From JASBSR01 sp963847575 (GTDB lineage: Bacteria > Pseudomonadota > Gammaproteobacteria > SZUA-229), in NCBI GenBank assembly GCA_963847575.1, contig CAWKAL010000084.1, positions 1-19,672 on the forward strand: 19,672 bases of DNA, read 5' to 3'. Under the pieces are notes generated by a model, which was not told the DNA's origin, did not search any database, and worked only from the letters and a program-made list of their open reading frames with translations. A program made the position numbers and the translations under genes. Below are positions 7,541 through 14,149 of the stretch, one piece after another. The first letter of the stretch is position 1. Every line of letters starts with the position of its first letter.

Positions 7541-7682
7541 ACCAGAAAGGGTAATATCCTGTTTCTTAAGAGCATACGGCCCACGGAAGGGCAACTAAAC
7601 TTTCCCGACCCAACCGGGTCAATAAGCCCACCTGCTATCCAGCACAAATCTTGACCTGCATCTATATTACCAAACACTAATA

Positions 7683-7691
7683 TGGTATAAT
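7683..7691 (+). promoter_or_regulatory. Extended -10 promoter for the coiled-coil/SPOR gene
   Basis: TGGTATAAT is a perfect extended -10 element (TGn plus TATAAT). The -35 position 17 bases upstream (TATATT) is poor, as is usual for extended -10 promoters. It lies 68 bases before the ATG at 7760, leaving a leader of about 60 bases. Confidence 0.6.
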
Positions 7692-7759
7692 TGCCCGCAT
7701 TTGTATGGTCCGGGGCGGTTTGCCGGTAAATAACGATCATAACTGAGTATAAAAACAAC

Positions 7760-9322
7760 ATGAATTCCCAAAGACTAGAAGACGTGCAGACCCGGTCTGC
7801 TGTTAAATCAACATCCAGTGACACGCTGGTGCAGTTGCCCGGCGAAGCCCAGGTTCAGGCCAGGGACATCAACTCTAAAATAGACCACCTCGAAGGCAGT
7901 CTTGGCGATCTGAATCTTACCCTCGGTACTATAAAGGCCAGCGTCGAAGAAGGCCTCGACCGTATGGGTGACAAAGAACTCGACCTGACGTCCAAGGTTT
8001 CCGATACCTACAAACGCCTGGGCGAGCTGGATAAAACCTACAAGTCACTGTCTACAATTTCAGACAACATCGACGGCGAGATTAAAAAGCTAACGGTTGA
8101 TATCTCGCAGCTTGCAGTACAGTCAGCGGCTGATCTTGAAAAACTGGAAGCTACGTCACAGGTACAGAACAGCAATATCACGCACCAGCACGAAGCGCTG
8201 GCCGGCCGTGTCGATCACCTGGTAAAAGAATCACACGACACCAGCACACAGATTCAGCTGAGCATTCGTGATGTCAAGGAAGCCATGCTGGTGGCCGAGC
8301 ACAAACTGGTAGCCGAAATTGACTCACTGGCCAACACCACGCAGCGCCGTGATGAACAGCTGGCAGATGATCTGCGCACGGCTGAAGAAGTCAGCAAGGC
8401 AAAAATTCTCAAGCTGGAAAAAATTGACGAAGCACTCGACAAGCGTGCTGCCGAGCTTGAAGTATCGAGCAACAGGCTGTCAGACAAAACGCGCGAGCTG
8501 GATGTGTCGGTTGGTTTTCTTGATGACCGCACTTCTGATCTTTCTGAATCAGTGCGCGAGCTGATTGCACATACCGAAGCGCTGCGACTTGAAAGCGACA
8601 GGCATGGTTCATTGATTTCCGGTATACAGAAAAACGTTTCGCAATTAGCACAAAACCTGTTTGATCTTGGTGGTACCGAGCGCAAGCATTTCAGAATTGC
8701 GAGTGTGTCACTGGTTCTGCTGGCGCTGGCGCTAGTCGGATTATATTTCTACCAGTCTAGCTACAATGATACAGTCGCCGTGAATACAACGGAACGTGTA
8801 GAGGTGGTCGATACACAGATAGCTGATGTAACGACTGAACTGGGTGCGTTTAATCAGCACGTGAATAACGAGCTGGTAGCACTGAATGAAAAACTGGCTG
8901 ATGAAGTCGACGTGCTCAATGACAAGCTGATAGTTGTGAACAAGAAAGTGCAGAACCTTGATGACCAGTCACAAAGCCTGGATGGCCGCATCAGCCGAAT
9001 TTCGCCGCTGAATGATTTTGGCGGTGACAACACTATCCATGGTTCGCAGTGGATTGCTGAACAGTCGCCAAACAAGTTCGTAATTGCACTCGCAAGCGTG
9101 AGCAATAAAAAAGAAATGTATGAAATTGCCATGCGTTATAACCATTACCTGAAACAGCCACTGGCGTATTACACCAATGGCAACAATTACGTTCTGGTCT
9201 ACGGTGGCTTTGACAGCGGCAATGCAGCCAGCGCAGCAATGCGCAGAATGCCGCATTACATCAACTCGCAGCGTCCTGCAGTGAAGTCGATGGCAGAGAT
9301 ACAAAAGTTGATAAACGCATAA
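7760..9322 (+). CDS. Bitopic inner-membrane protein: cytoplasmic coiled coil, one TM helix, periplasmic SPOR-like domain
   Basis: The protein has 520 residues. Residues about 35-305 are low in proline and rich in heptad-like Leu/Ile/Val spacing (LEGSLGDLNLTLGTIKAS, DEALDKRAAELEVSSNRL), typical of a long coiled coil. A single hydrophobic helix at about 312-331 has no signal peptide before it, so the N-terminal part should be cytoplasmic. A second short coiled coil (340-415) follows. The last 95 residues (SQWIAEQSPNKFVIALAS ... NYVLVYGGFDSGNAASAAMRRMP ... AEIQKLI) look like a SPOR domain, which binds denuded peptidoglycan at division sites. This gives a DamX-like topology with an unusually large coiled coil. 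Upstream of the ATG only a weak GAG is seen as ribosome site. The gene is monocistronic with its own promoter and terminator. Partner and function are unknown. Confidence 0.8.
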   Translation: MNSQRLEDVQTRSAVKSTSSDTLVQLPGEAQVQARDINSKIDHLEGSLGDLNLTLGTIKASVEEGLDRMGDKELDLTSKVSDTYKRLGELDKTYKSLSTISDNIDGEIKKLTVDISQLAVQSAADLEKLEATSQVQNSNITHQHEALAGRVDHLVKESHDTSTQIQLSIRDVKEAMLVAEHKLVAEIDSLANTTQRRDEQLADDLRTAEEVSKAKILKLEKIDEALDKRAAELEVSSNRLSDKTRELDVSVGFLDDRTSDLSESVRELIAHTEALRLESDRHGSLISGIQKNVSQLAQNLFDLGGTERKHFRIASVSLVLLALALVGLYFYQSSYNDTVAVNTTERVEVVDTQIADVTTELGAFNQHVNNELVALNEKLADEVDVLNDKLIVVNKKVQNLDDQSQSLDGRISRISPLNDFGGDNTIHGSQWIAEQSPNKFVIALASVSNKKEMYEIAMRYNHYLKQPLAYYTNGNNYVLVYGGFDSGNAASAAMRRMPHYINSQRPAVKSMAEIQKLINA

Positions 9323-9325
9323 TCG

Positions 9326-9341
9326 CAATTAGCGATAATTG
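9326..9341 (+). other. Small hairpin with GCGA tetraloop ahead of the terminator
   Basis: CAATTA-GCGA-TAATTG is a six-pair perfect stem with a GNRA tetraloop, directly after the stop codon and five bases before the terminator stem. Confidence 0.4.
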
Positions 9342-9346
9342 TAAAA

Positions 9347-9371
9347 GGGCGGCCACTGGCCGCCCTTTTTT
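9347..9371 (+). terminator. Strong rho-independent terminator
   Basis: GGGCGGCC-ACT-GGCCGCCC is an eight-pair perfect GC stem followed by six T residues (9366-9371). Four A residues precede the stem, so it could also work on the minus strand. Confidence 0.95.
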
Positions 9372-9384
9372 GTGGGTCTGGTCT

Positions 9385-9532
9385 TGTTTACTGATTCATT
9401 TGCAGTACAGCATGGCATTGCTTTTCGCCTTGCTGGCGAGTCACTTTTCTTTGTGTGGCCAAAGAAAAGTAACCAAAAAGAAAGGCCACCCCAATGTCAC
9501 AACCGGCTAGAAAACAGCCGGTTCCCTCGTCG
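9385..9532 (+). repeat. Inverted repeat element, left copy
   Basis: This and 9835-10057 are two copies of one element in opposite orientation. Matching blocks, in order: a TGTTTACTG block (9385-9393); a 30-base block at 9415-9444 that matches 9998-10027 at 29 of 30 positions; the AAAGAAAAGTAACC / AAAGAAA...CACCCC region; and CGGTTCCCTCGTCG (9519-9532) matching 9835-9848. Inside it is a perfect hairpin, AACCGGCT-AGAAAAC-AGCCGGTT (9501-9523). No transposase is present. It resembles repeats common in proteobacterial intergenic DNA, whose out-of-frame translations often turn up as spurious proteins. Confidence 0.75.
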
Positions 9533-9621
9533 AGCCTGATTTGCGAGGCCGCTGAAAAACTCGCGAGTAAATAACACTCGCTCAGACAGTTTCAGCGGAA
9601 AGCCCCTCACAAATCAGGCTC
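9532..9621. repeat. Nested long stem-loop
   Basis: The outer arms GAGCCTGATTTG (9532-9543) and CAAATCAGGCTC (9610-9621) pair perfectly over 12 bases. Just inside, CCGCTGAAA (9549-9557) pairs with TTTCAGCGG (9590-9598). The loop holds ACTCGCGAGT. A run of eight G follows at 9640-9647. It lies between the two inverted element copies and is not part of a gene. Confidence 0.75.
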
Positions 9622-9718
9622 TCCTCGGCTGCGCCAAAAGGGGGGGGTAAGAAAAAAACTAAGCTGAGATATAAAATATTGAAACTTACGATTCACGCTC
9701 GAATTTCTGATCACCTGA

Positions 9719-9767
9719 TGAGAAAACTCAATACGGTCAAGTCACCCATATAGTTCTAGTTTTCTCA
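9719..9767. repeat. Ten-base inverted repeat
   Basis: TGAGAAAACT (9719-9728) and AGTTTTCTCA (9758-9767) are perfect inverted copies 29 bases apart, at the inner side of the right element copy. They may mark an element boundary; no gene is near. Confidence 0.45.
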
Positions 9768-9834
9768 AGTCTGCTGGCAGATTTAATGGCTGTTGTGTTT
9801 GCTTTGTCTGCTTTTCCGCCCCGCCGATTGCTTC

Positions 9835-10057
9835 CGACGAGGGAACCGCTCATGTTTTTTATGAGCGGCTGCGGCGCCGGGGTGTCTTTTTCTTTGGTTA
9901 CTTTCTTTTGGACAAGCAAAAGACAAATTCGACGGGATCGAATTTGAACATGCGAAGCATGGCCCGAAGGGCAAATCACAGGGACGTGATTTGTAAAGTG
10001 ACTCGCCAGCAAGGCGAAAAACAATGCATCAGCACACCTAAAATCAACCAGTAAACA
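9835..10057 (-). repeat. Inverted repeat element, right copy
   Basis: This is the minus-strand partner of 9385-9532, sharing the terminal block (9998-10027), the CACCCC region (about 9878 on) and CGACGAGGGAACCG (9835-9848). Compared with the left copy it carries about 80 extra bases (roughly 9915-9997) between the terminal block and the AAAGAAAGTAACC region. The left copy's hairpin is replaced by a different one, CCGCTCAT-GTTTTTT-ATGAGCGG (9846-9868), so hairpin sequence differs while position is kept. An open frame of 119 codons crosses it on the minus strand but is made only of repeat sequence. Confidence 0.7.
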
Positions 10058-10080
10058 TACCGGTCCTTTTTTAAAATAAC

Positions 10081-10097
10081 GGTGGGCAATGCCCACC
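10081..10097. repeat. REP-like palindrome
   Basis: GGTGGGCAATGCCCACC is a seven-pair perfect stem with a three-base loop, followed by CTACG. Short palindromes of this type recur in intergenic DNA of many gammaproteobacteria. It lies 24 bases outside the right element copy. Confidence 0.6.
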
Positions 10098-10176
10098 CTA
10101 CGTCACTACTTGTGAACTGCGCATAGGTGCTGACGATATTATTTTTTTACCCTAATCAAACTATGCAAGCCACTGG

Positions 10177-10201
10177 ATGCCAGCCACAAGCATGCTGGCA
10201 T
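10177..10201. repeat. REP-like palindrome
   Basis: ATGCCAGC (10177-10184) and GCTGGCAT (10194-10201) form an eight-pair stem, flanked by CCACTGG and GACG as in widespread intergenic repeats. The rest of 10098-10399 shows no gene, only AT-rich leader sequence before the small gene at 10400. Confidence 0.6.
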
Positions 10202-10286
10202 GACGATTACTGTTTAGTGCAAATCTCTCTTATTGTGGCCGCCAGCCAATACATGGACAGGCCTTCAATAATGTGAATCTCGTCAA

Positions 10287-10305
10287 ACTTTCTGTTACTG
10301 AAAGT
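10287..10305. promoter_or_regulatory. Operator-like inverted repeat upstream of the 60-residue gene
   Basis: ACTTTC-TGTTACT-GAAAGT is a perfect six-base inverted repeat 95 bases before the ATG at 10400. It might be a protein-binding site, but no convincing -35/-10 pair can be assigned around it. Confidence 0.2.
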
Positions 10306-10399
10306 GTGAACTATGTGGCGTTCGTGTCAGCGACAATCTGTCATTCTATTGTTCAAGGCGTAGCGCCGAAAATCACACAATGGAACAAGGAGAAACTTT

Positions 10400-10582
10400 A
10401 TGCAAACATGCAAATTAAAGGAAGGCGGAAAAGCACGCATTAAGCAAACCGGACAGGTCGTCGAAGTCAGGCGTGTCAGCCAGCACGGTATTGCAGTGGT
10501 TGCGTTTGAATCTGGTGGCCAGTACTTTATGTTGCATAATCGGCTGGTGCCGGTAAGCTCGGCGGCACTGGCTTATATTTAA
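10400..10582 (+). CDS. Small protein of unknown function (60 residues)
   Basis: The start is well supported: AAGGAG at 10387-10392 sits seven bases before the ATG. I do not recognise the family. The sequence is basic at the N-terminus (KLKEGGKARIKQTGQVVEVRR), then alternates in beta-strand fashion (HGIAVVAFESGGQYFMLHNRLVPV). This suggests a small beta-barrel, perhaps SH3-like and possibly nucleic-acid or protein binding. It has no signal peptide or membrane segment and a single Cys at residue 4. It stands alone on the plus strand after the repeat-rich region, and its stop is 38 bases from the convergent TusA-like gene. Confidence 0.65.
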   Translation: MQTCKLKEGGKARIKQTGQVVEVRRVSQHGIAVVAFESGGQYFMLHNRLVPVSSAALAYI

Positions 10583-10619
10583 GGATTAATCACCGACAAC
10601 GTCTGCGGTATATCTGGCT

Positions 10620-10853
10620 TCAGTTGCCGACCTTAATAATAACCACAACTTCATCACCCAGCTCACGCGTCTCAATAATGCTATGGCCATTAATCCGGCA
10701 CCATGCCGGAATATCATTGAGCGCGCCTGGGTCGGTGCAAGTCACTTCGAGGACATCGCCAGTAGAAAGCTCGGCAATCCTGTTCTGGGTCTTGATCACC
10801 GGCATCGGGCATAACATGTTGCGTGCATCCAGTGAGAAACTCTGATCAGACAT
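10620..10853 (-). CDS. TusA/SirA-family sulfur carrier protein
   Basis: This is a 77-residue cytoplasmic protein of the TusA/YeeD/YedF family. The active site is LCPMPV (C15-P-M-P), where the cysteine carries a persulfide; the preceding SLDARNM is also typical. The start at 10853 is preceded by AAGGAG four bases upstream and overlaps the end of the PP-loop gene by eight bases, so translation is probably coupled. An upstream in-frame ATG (10874) would lie inside the neighbour. Pairing with an MnmA/ThiI-like enzyme suggests it delivers sulfur to that enzyme. TusA family members also act in molybdenum cofactor sulfuration and dissimilatory sulfur metabolism, so I leave the gene name open. Confidence 0.9.
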   Translation of the reverse strand: MSDQSFSLDARNMLCPMPVIKTQNRIAELSTGDVLEVTCTDPGALNDIPAWCRINGHSIIETRELGDEVVVIIKVGN

Positions 10854-11886
10854 ACCACTCCTTTGGAATGTCATCGGCTGGCATGGGTGTGACGCTGATT
10901 ATTTTTTCATCGCCTGCGTGGGTGACTTTCAGCGTGACTGTGTCGGCATCGCGGCCCTGGCTGAAGCGCGCGACAATGCGGGCAGCATACTCAAGATCGG
11001 CATCATCCGGCGTACCATCGACCAGGGTCAGCGGGCCTTCGTGGCTTTCGGGTTCGATACTGGAAAACGTTTTTCGATAACCACTGAGAAAACGGTTTTC
11101 ACCTTCTTCACGACTGATAATCAGTTTGTAATTGGGTTTGGGCCGCAGGTGGCGGCCGACTTTTAATAACATGATGTCGTCGAGTTCATAGTCCCGGCTT
11201 TTTTGCGCCTGCCACAGGTCTGCCAGCTTGGTCGAATAATTTTTGTCGGTCAGAAAACAGCAGCCGCCCGAGGGTGATGCAAAATCATCAAAGCCTAATT
11301 TTTTAGCCAGCGCAATTTGTGGCTTGCGGTTGCGGCCATGAAAGCTGAGCAGTTTTTCGCGGTCCACCCAGCCTTCGCGTTCGGGCAGGGTGGGGTTGAG
11401 ATGTTTGGCGCACAACGGGCGTAATAGCCGGTCATCGGCTTTAGATTCTTCTACTACTACGGGCAACATTTTTTTACGTTGAGACATTGGACGTTGGCCC
11501 ATGACTTCACCGGTGATAATGAAATCAAAACCGTGTTCATCCATCCATTGTTTGGCTTTTCCAACCATGAATATTTTGCAGTCGAGACACGGGTTAAGGT
11601 TACTGCCGTAACCGTGTTTGGGGTTGATCACCACCTGCTTGTATTCTTCGATAATGTCGATGATATGCAGCTTGATGCCAAGTTGCTCCGCGCTCCATAA
11701 GGCATTGTTGCGCTTGGGTTTGCTTTTGTCTTTTTTGCGAATCGCGTGAGTGTGACCTTCAACGCAGAAACCGGTATAAAAATTTATACCTTCGACGTGA
11801 ATGCCCTGGTCGAGCATCAGGCGCGCGGCGAGCAGTGAATCAAGTCCGCCTGAAATCAGGGCGACGGCTTTGCGGGGTGTAGTCAT
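10846..11886 (-). CDS. PP-loop ATP pyrophosphatase, MnmA/ThiI-like, with NFACT-R-like C-terminal domain (putative RNA thiolation)
   Basis: The protein has 346 residues. The PP-loop SGGLDS (12-17) activates a nucleobase by adenylation. Two cysteine sites follow: NPCLDC (C100, C103) and SPSGGCC (C209, C210). They match the places where MnmA-type tRNA 2-thiouridylases keep their two catalytic cysteines. GEVMGQRPMSQ (126-136) is another shared segment. From about 236 the sequence (DDIMLLKVGRHLRPKPNYKL, ISREEGEN) looks like the NFACT-R/DUF814-type RNA-binding domain found fused to such thiouridylases. It is not standard MnmA, which lacks that C-terminal domain. I chose ATG 11886, just before the PP-loop segment; ATG 11904 and TTG 11937 are possible, none with a good ribosome site. 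The overlapping TusA-like gene downstream supports a sulfur-transfer role. Confidence 0.85.
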   Translation of the reverse strand: MTTPRKAVALISGGLDSLLAARLMLDQGIHVEGINFYTGFCVEGHTHAIRKKDKSKPKRNNALWSAEQLGIKLHIIDIIEEYKQVVINPKHGYGSNLNPCLDCKIFMVGKAKQWMDEHGFDFIITGEVMGQRPMSQRKKMLPVVVEESKADDRLLRPLCAKHLNPTLPEREGWVDREKLLSFHGRNRKPQIALAKKLGFDDFASPSGGCCFLTDKNYSTKLADLWQAQKSRDYELDDIMLLKVGRHLRPKPNYKLIISREEGENRFLSGYRKTFSSIEPESHEGPLTLVDGTPDDADLEYAARIVARFSQGRDADTVTLKVTHAGDEKIISVTPMPADDIPKEWYV

Positions 11887-11918
11887 GGTGAAGTATGCGG
11901 GCATTGCGGAGTTAACAG

Positions 11919-11935
11919 GTTGATATTGTATCAAC
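11919..11935 (-). promoter_or_regulatory. Perfect palindrome overlapping a likely -10 box of the PP-loop gene
   Basis: GTTGATATTGTATCAAC is a seven-base perfect inverted repeat with a three-base centre. On the minus strand it contains TGATACAAT, an extended -10 (TGn plus TACAAT) 39 bases before ATG 11886. A repressor bound here would block the promoter. Regulator unknown. Confidence 0.4.
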
Positions 11936-12042
11936 AAGCAGCACGCGATGACAGGCGCAGGTCGGCCTTCGGCGGTATTTCCTCGCTGTCCGGCACAATC
12001 AGTAAATCGTTTTTTTCAGCCTCAATAATAACAAGATGATTT

Positions 12043-12127
12043 GCCACAGAGGGCAGAGAGAACACAGAGTGTATAAGCATGGAAGATTATGGCTTTCAAC
12101 CTTCGTGTTCTCTGTGCCCTCTGTGGC
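12043..12127. repeat. Long imperfect palindrome (CCACAGAGGG type)
   Basis: Arms 12043-12069 and 12101-12127 are inverted copies matching at 24 of 27 positions, beginning GCCACAGAGGGCA and ending in GCCCTCTGTGGC. They are separated by 31 bases. It lies between two minus-strand genes. Palindromes of this motif are widespread in intergenic DNA of many bacteria. No coding sequence is present in this gap. Confidence 0.8.
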
Positions 12128-12151
12128 GCATTAATCTTTATTTGTGAGTGG

Positions 12152-12760
12152 TTATTGTTTTAGCCCGGTATTGATCAGCGATTCGTGCAGCGGCGTCGAA
12201 CAGCCATTGAGCGAGGCAAACGCACGCTGGCTGCCGGTATCGCTCCACAACTCCAGCGCCTGGATCGGTTGCATTACGCTGCTGTTGAAACCCCGAATTG
12301 TCTGTAGCAGGTCCATCAGGGTGACAAAGGTTTCGGCCAGCTCACGGTAGAGCTCGGCGGTGGATTGCTGGATTTGGCCGCTGAGATGATGGTAGGCCGA
12401 GCGCCCCATGTTGACGTAGTAACTGACGCGCACCAGGCGTTTTTCGGCACGCTGCGGAAACAGGCCGGAAAGAATCAGGCACTGGTCGCCGACATCACGT
12501 AACTGGTCGAGCCTGAGAGATTTAGGCAGGCTGTGCGCTTCGAGGTAATCAGCTGCCAGCGCCGTTGCGCCGAGCTTGTTCTGGCTCATGAAGCGCATCA
12601 GGGTAAACACCAGGTAACTTTCCATGGCTTCATCGAGATGGCAGCCATAGCTGTCCTCGGCCTGTTTCACCAGGGCGTGCCACTGGGCCAGCGCGCTGGG
12701 CTCGAGAATTAACTTCTCAACGGCTGGGTCACTCGATTGCGAAAGCAGTTGCTCTGGCAT
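12152..12760 (-). CDS. Conserved-looking helical protein of unknown function
   Basis: The protein has 202 residues, with a clear AGGAGGA ribosome site six bases before the ATG at 12760. I do not recognise a named family. It is almost entirely helical by composition, with no signal peptide and no membrane segment. Two features stand out: an aromatic/basic stretch RLVRVSYYVNMGRSAYHHLS and a following amphipathic helix AELYRELAETFVTLMDLLQTI. Cysteines occur at scattered positions without a metal-binding pattern. It is transcribed away from glyQ (divergent, 244-base gap) and its stop is 265 bases from the PP-loop gene's start, with the CCACAGAGGG palindrome between, so it is probably its own unit. 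Confidence 0.75.
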   Translation of the reverse strand: MPEQLLSQSSDPAVEKLILEPSALAQWHALVKQAEDSYGCHLDEAMESYLVFTLMRFMSQNKLGATALAADYLEAHSLPKSLRLDQLRDVGDQCLILSGLFPQRAEKRLVRVSYYVNMGRSAYHHLSGQIQQSTAELYRELAETFVTLMDLLQTIRGFNSSVMQPIQALELWSDTGSQRAFASLNGCSTPLHESLINTGLKQ

Positions 12761-12972
12761 AACCGGTCCTCCTGAATGTACGGATTACTTACTAAATCGG
12801 CATTCGATCAGATATATATAATGTATCGCGTTCTCAGCAGGCGTGTCGCCTGATTTATCCCGATACCTGTTAAACATATAGCAAGGAATGTGCCTGTATG
12901 TGAAAAAACCACCCTGAGAGGCCTAACTGTATGAACAAACGGGCAAATATGGCGTGTCAAAGGCTGGGCGTT

Positions 12973-12978
12973 TATACT
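12973..12978 (+). promoter_or_regulatory. Candidate -10 box of the glyQ operon
   Basis: TATACT lies 26 bases before the glyQ ATG, giving a very short leader. No good -35 box is found 16-18 bases upstream (best TGGCGT). Confidence 0.35.
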
Positions 12979-13004
12979 AGCCGGCTTCTTTAGAGCTGAA
13001 TGCA

Positions 13005-13898
13005 ATGAATTACGACGTTTCTACTTTTCAGGGCCTGATTTTCGCGTTGCAGGACTACTGGCAGCAGCAGGGCTGCGCCATATTGCAGCCGCTGGATCTC
13101 GAAGTTGGTGCAGGTACTTTTCATCCAGCCACATTTTTGCGCGCAATCGGCCCCGAGCCCTGGCGCAGCGCCTATGTGCAGCCCTGCCGCCGCCCTACGG
13201 ACGGGCGCTATGGCGAAAATCCCAACCGGCTGCAGCATTATTACCAGTTCCAGGTCGTGCTCAAGCCGTCGCCGGACGATATCCAGGACCTGTACCTGGG
13301 CTCGTTGCGAGCGCTGGGGTTTGACCCGCTGGAGCACGATATCCGCTTTGTCGAGGATAACTGGGAATCGCCCACCCTCGGCGCCTGGGGCCTGGGCTGG
13401 GAAGTCTGGCTCAATGGCATGGAAGTCACCCAGTTCACCTATTTTCAGCAGGTCGGTGGCCTCGAATGCCGCCCGGTCACGGGTGAAATCACCTACGGGC
13501 TGGAGCGCCTGGCGATGTACCTGCAGGAAGTCGAAAGCATATTCGACCTGGTCTGGACCCGCGGCCCGCAGGGCGTGGTGACCTACGGTGACGTGTTTCA
13601 CCAGAACGAAGTCGAAATGTCGAAATACAACTTCGAACAGGCCGATACCGACTCATTGTTCAAATGGTTCGATACCTGCGAAGCAGAAAGCGCGCGCCTG
13701 ATCGAACTTGGCCTGCCGCTGCCCGCATACGAAATGGTGCTGAAAGCCTCGCACACATTCAACCTGCTGGATGCGCGCCACGCGATATCAGTCACCGAAC
13801 GCCAGCGCTTTATATTAAGAGTAAGAACACTGTCGCGCGCGGTGGCGCAGGCGTACTATGATTCACGCGAAGCGCTGGGTTTTCCGATTGGAAAATGA
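13005..13898 (+). CDS. glyQ: Glycyl-tRNA synthetase alpha subunit
   Basis: This is the catalytic class II alpha subunit of the bacterial alpha2-beta2 glycyl-tRNA synthetase, which joins glycine to tRNA-Gly in the cytoplasm. The 297-residue product is highly conserved throughout: FQGLIFALQDYWQQQGC at the start, motif-2-like RPTDGRYGENPNRLQHYYQFQ, the NWESPTLGAWGLGWEVWLNG block, and ITYGLERLAMYLQ near residue 165. It has the usual length (about 300). The ATG at 13005 has only a weak TAGAG upstream. It begins a four-gene run (glyQ, glyS, gmhB, plsC). The gap to glyS is unusually long because of an inserted palindrome. Confidence 0.98.
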   Translation: MNYDVSTFQGLIFALQDYWQQQGCAILQPLDLEVGAGTFHPATFLRAIGPEPWRSAYVQPCRRPTDGRYGENPNRLQHYYQFQVVLKPSPDDIQDLYLGSLRALGFDPLEHDIRFVEDNWESPTLGAWGLGWEVWLNGMEVTQFTYFQQVGGLECRPVTGEITYGLERLAMYLQEVESIFDLVWTRGPQGVVTYGDVFHQNEVEMSKYNFEQADTDSLFKWFDTCEAESARLIELGLPLPAYEMVLKASHTFNLLDARHAISVTERQRFILRVRTLSRAVAQAYYDSREALGFPIGK

Positions 13899-13911
13899 AG
13901 AAATAGTTAAC

Positions 13912-14082
13912 ACCGCAAAGGCGCAAAGGTCGCAAAGAAAAAGTTAAGGTTACTATCAGCAAGTTGTTAATACTGCTGAACCTGATGTGCGCAAGCGGAA
14001 GTTCTGTAATCGCTGGAAGCAAAGCTAAATGAAAGCAATAAATTATTCCGTTTTTCCTTTGCGACCTTTGCGTCTTTGCGGT
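13912..14082. repeat. Long imperfect palindrome (CGCAAAG type) between glyQ and glyS
   Basis: Arms 13912-13937 and 14057-14082 are inverted copies matching at 25 of 26 positions, each made of three tandem GCAAAG-like units (ACCGCAAAGG...GGTCGCAAAG). They enclose about 120 bases with no gene. It starts 14 bases after the glyQ stop and fills a gap that is normally very short in this operon. Confidence 0.85.
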
Positions 14083-14149
14083 CAAATGGTTTTAAGTTTA
14101 TATGCCCCGAGTACACTGTACTTCTGCGGCAAGTCATCTGGTAATTAAT

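Noticed and set aside
7607..7620. GACCC-AACC-GGGTC hairpin after the FecR-domain gene as a terminator
   Set aside because: The stem is only five pairs and no T-run follows; it might still be part of a rho-dependent end.
9640..9647. Run of eight G as a regulatory phase-variation tract
   Set aside because: It is in repeat-rich intergenic DNA with no promoter or reading frame that length change would affect.
9737..10096. 119-codon open frame on the minus strand
   Set aside because: It consists of the inverted repeat element read through; its KKVTKEKDTPAPQPL-type sequence is typical of spurious translations of such repeats, and no ribosome site precedes it.
14102..14149. Longer N-terminus for GlyS from ATG 14102
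   Set aside because: The 16 extra residues are not part of the family, the ATG lies right beside the palindromic repeat, and GTG 14150 gives the expected N-terminus and length.
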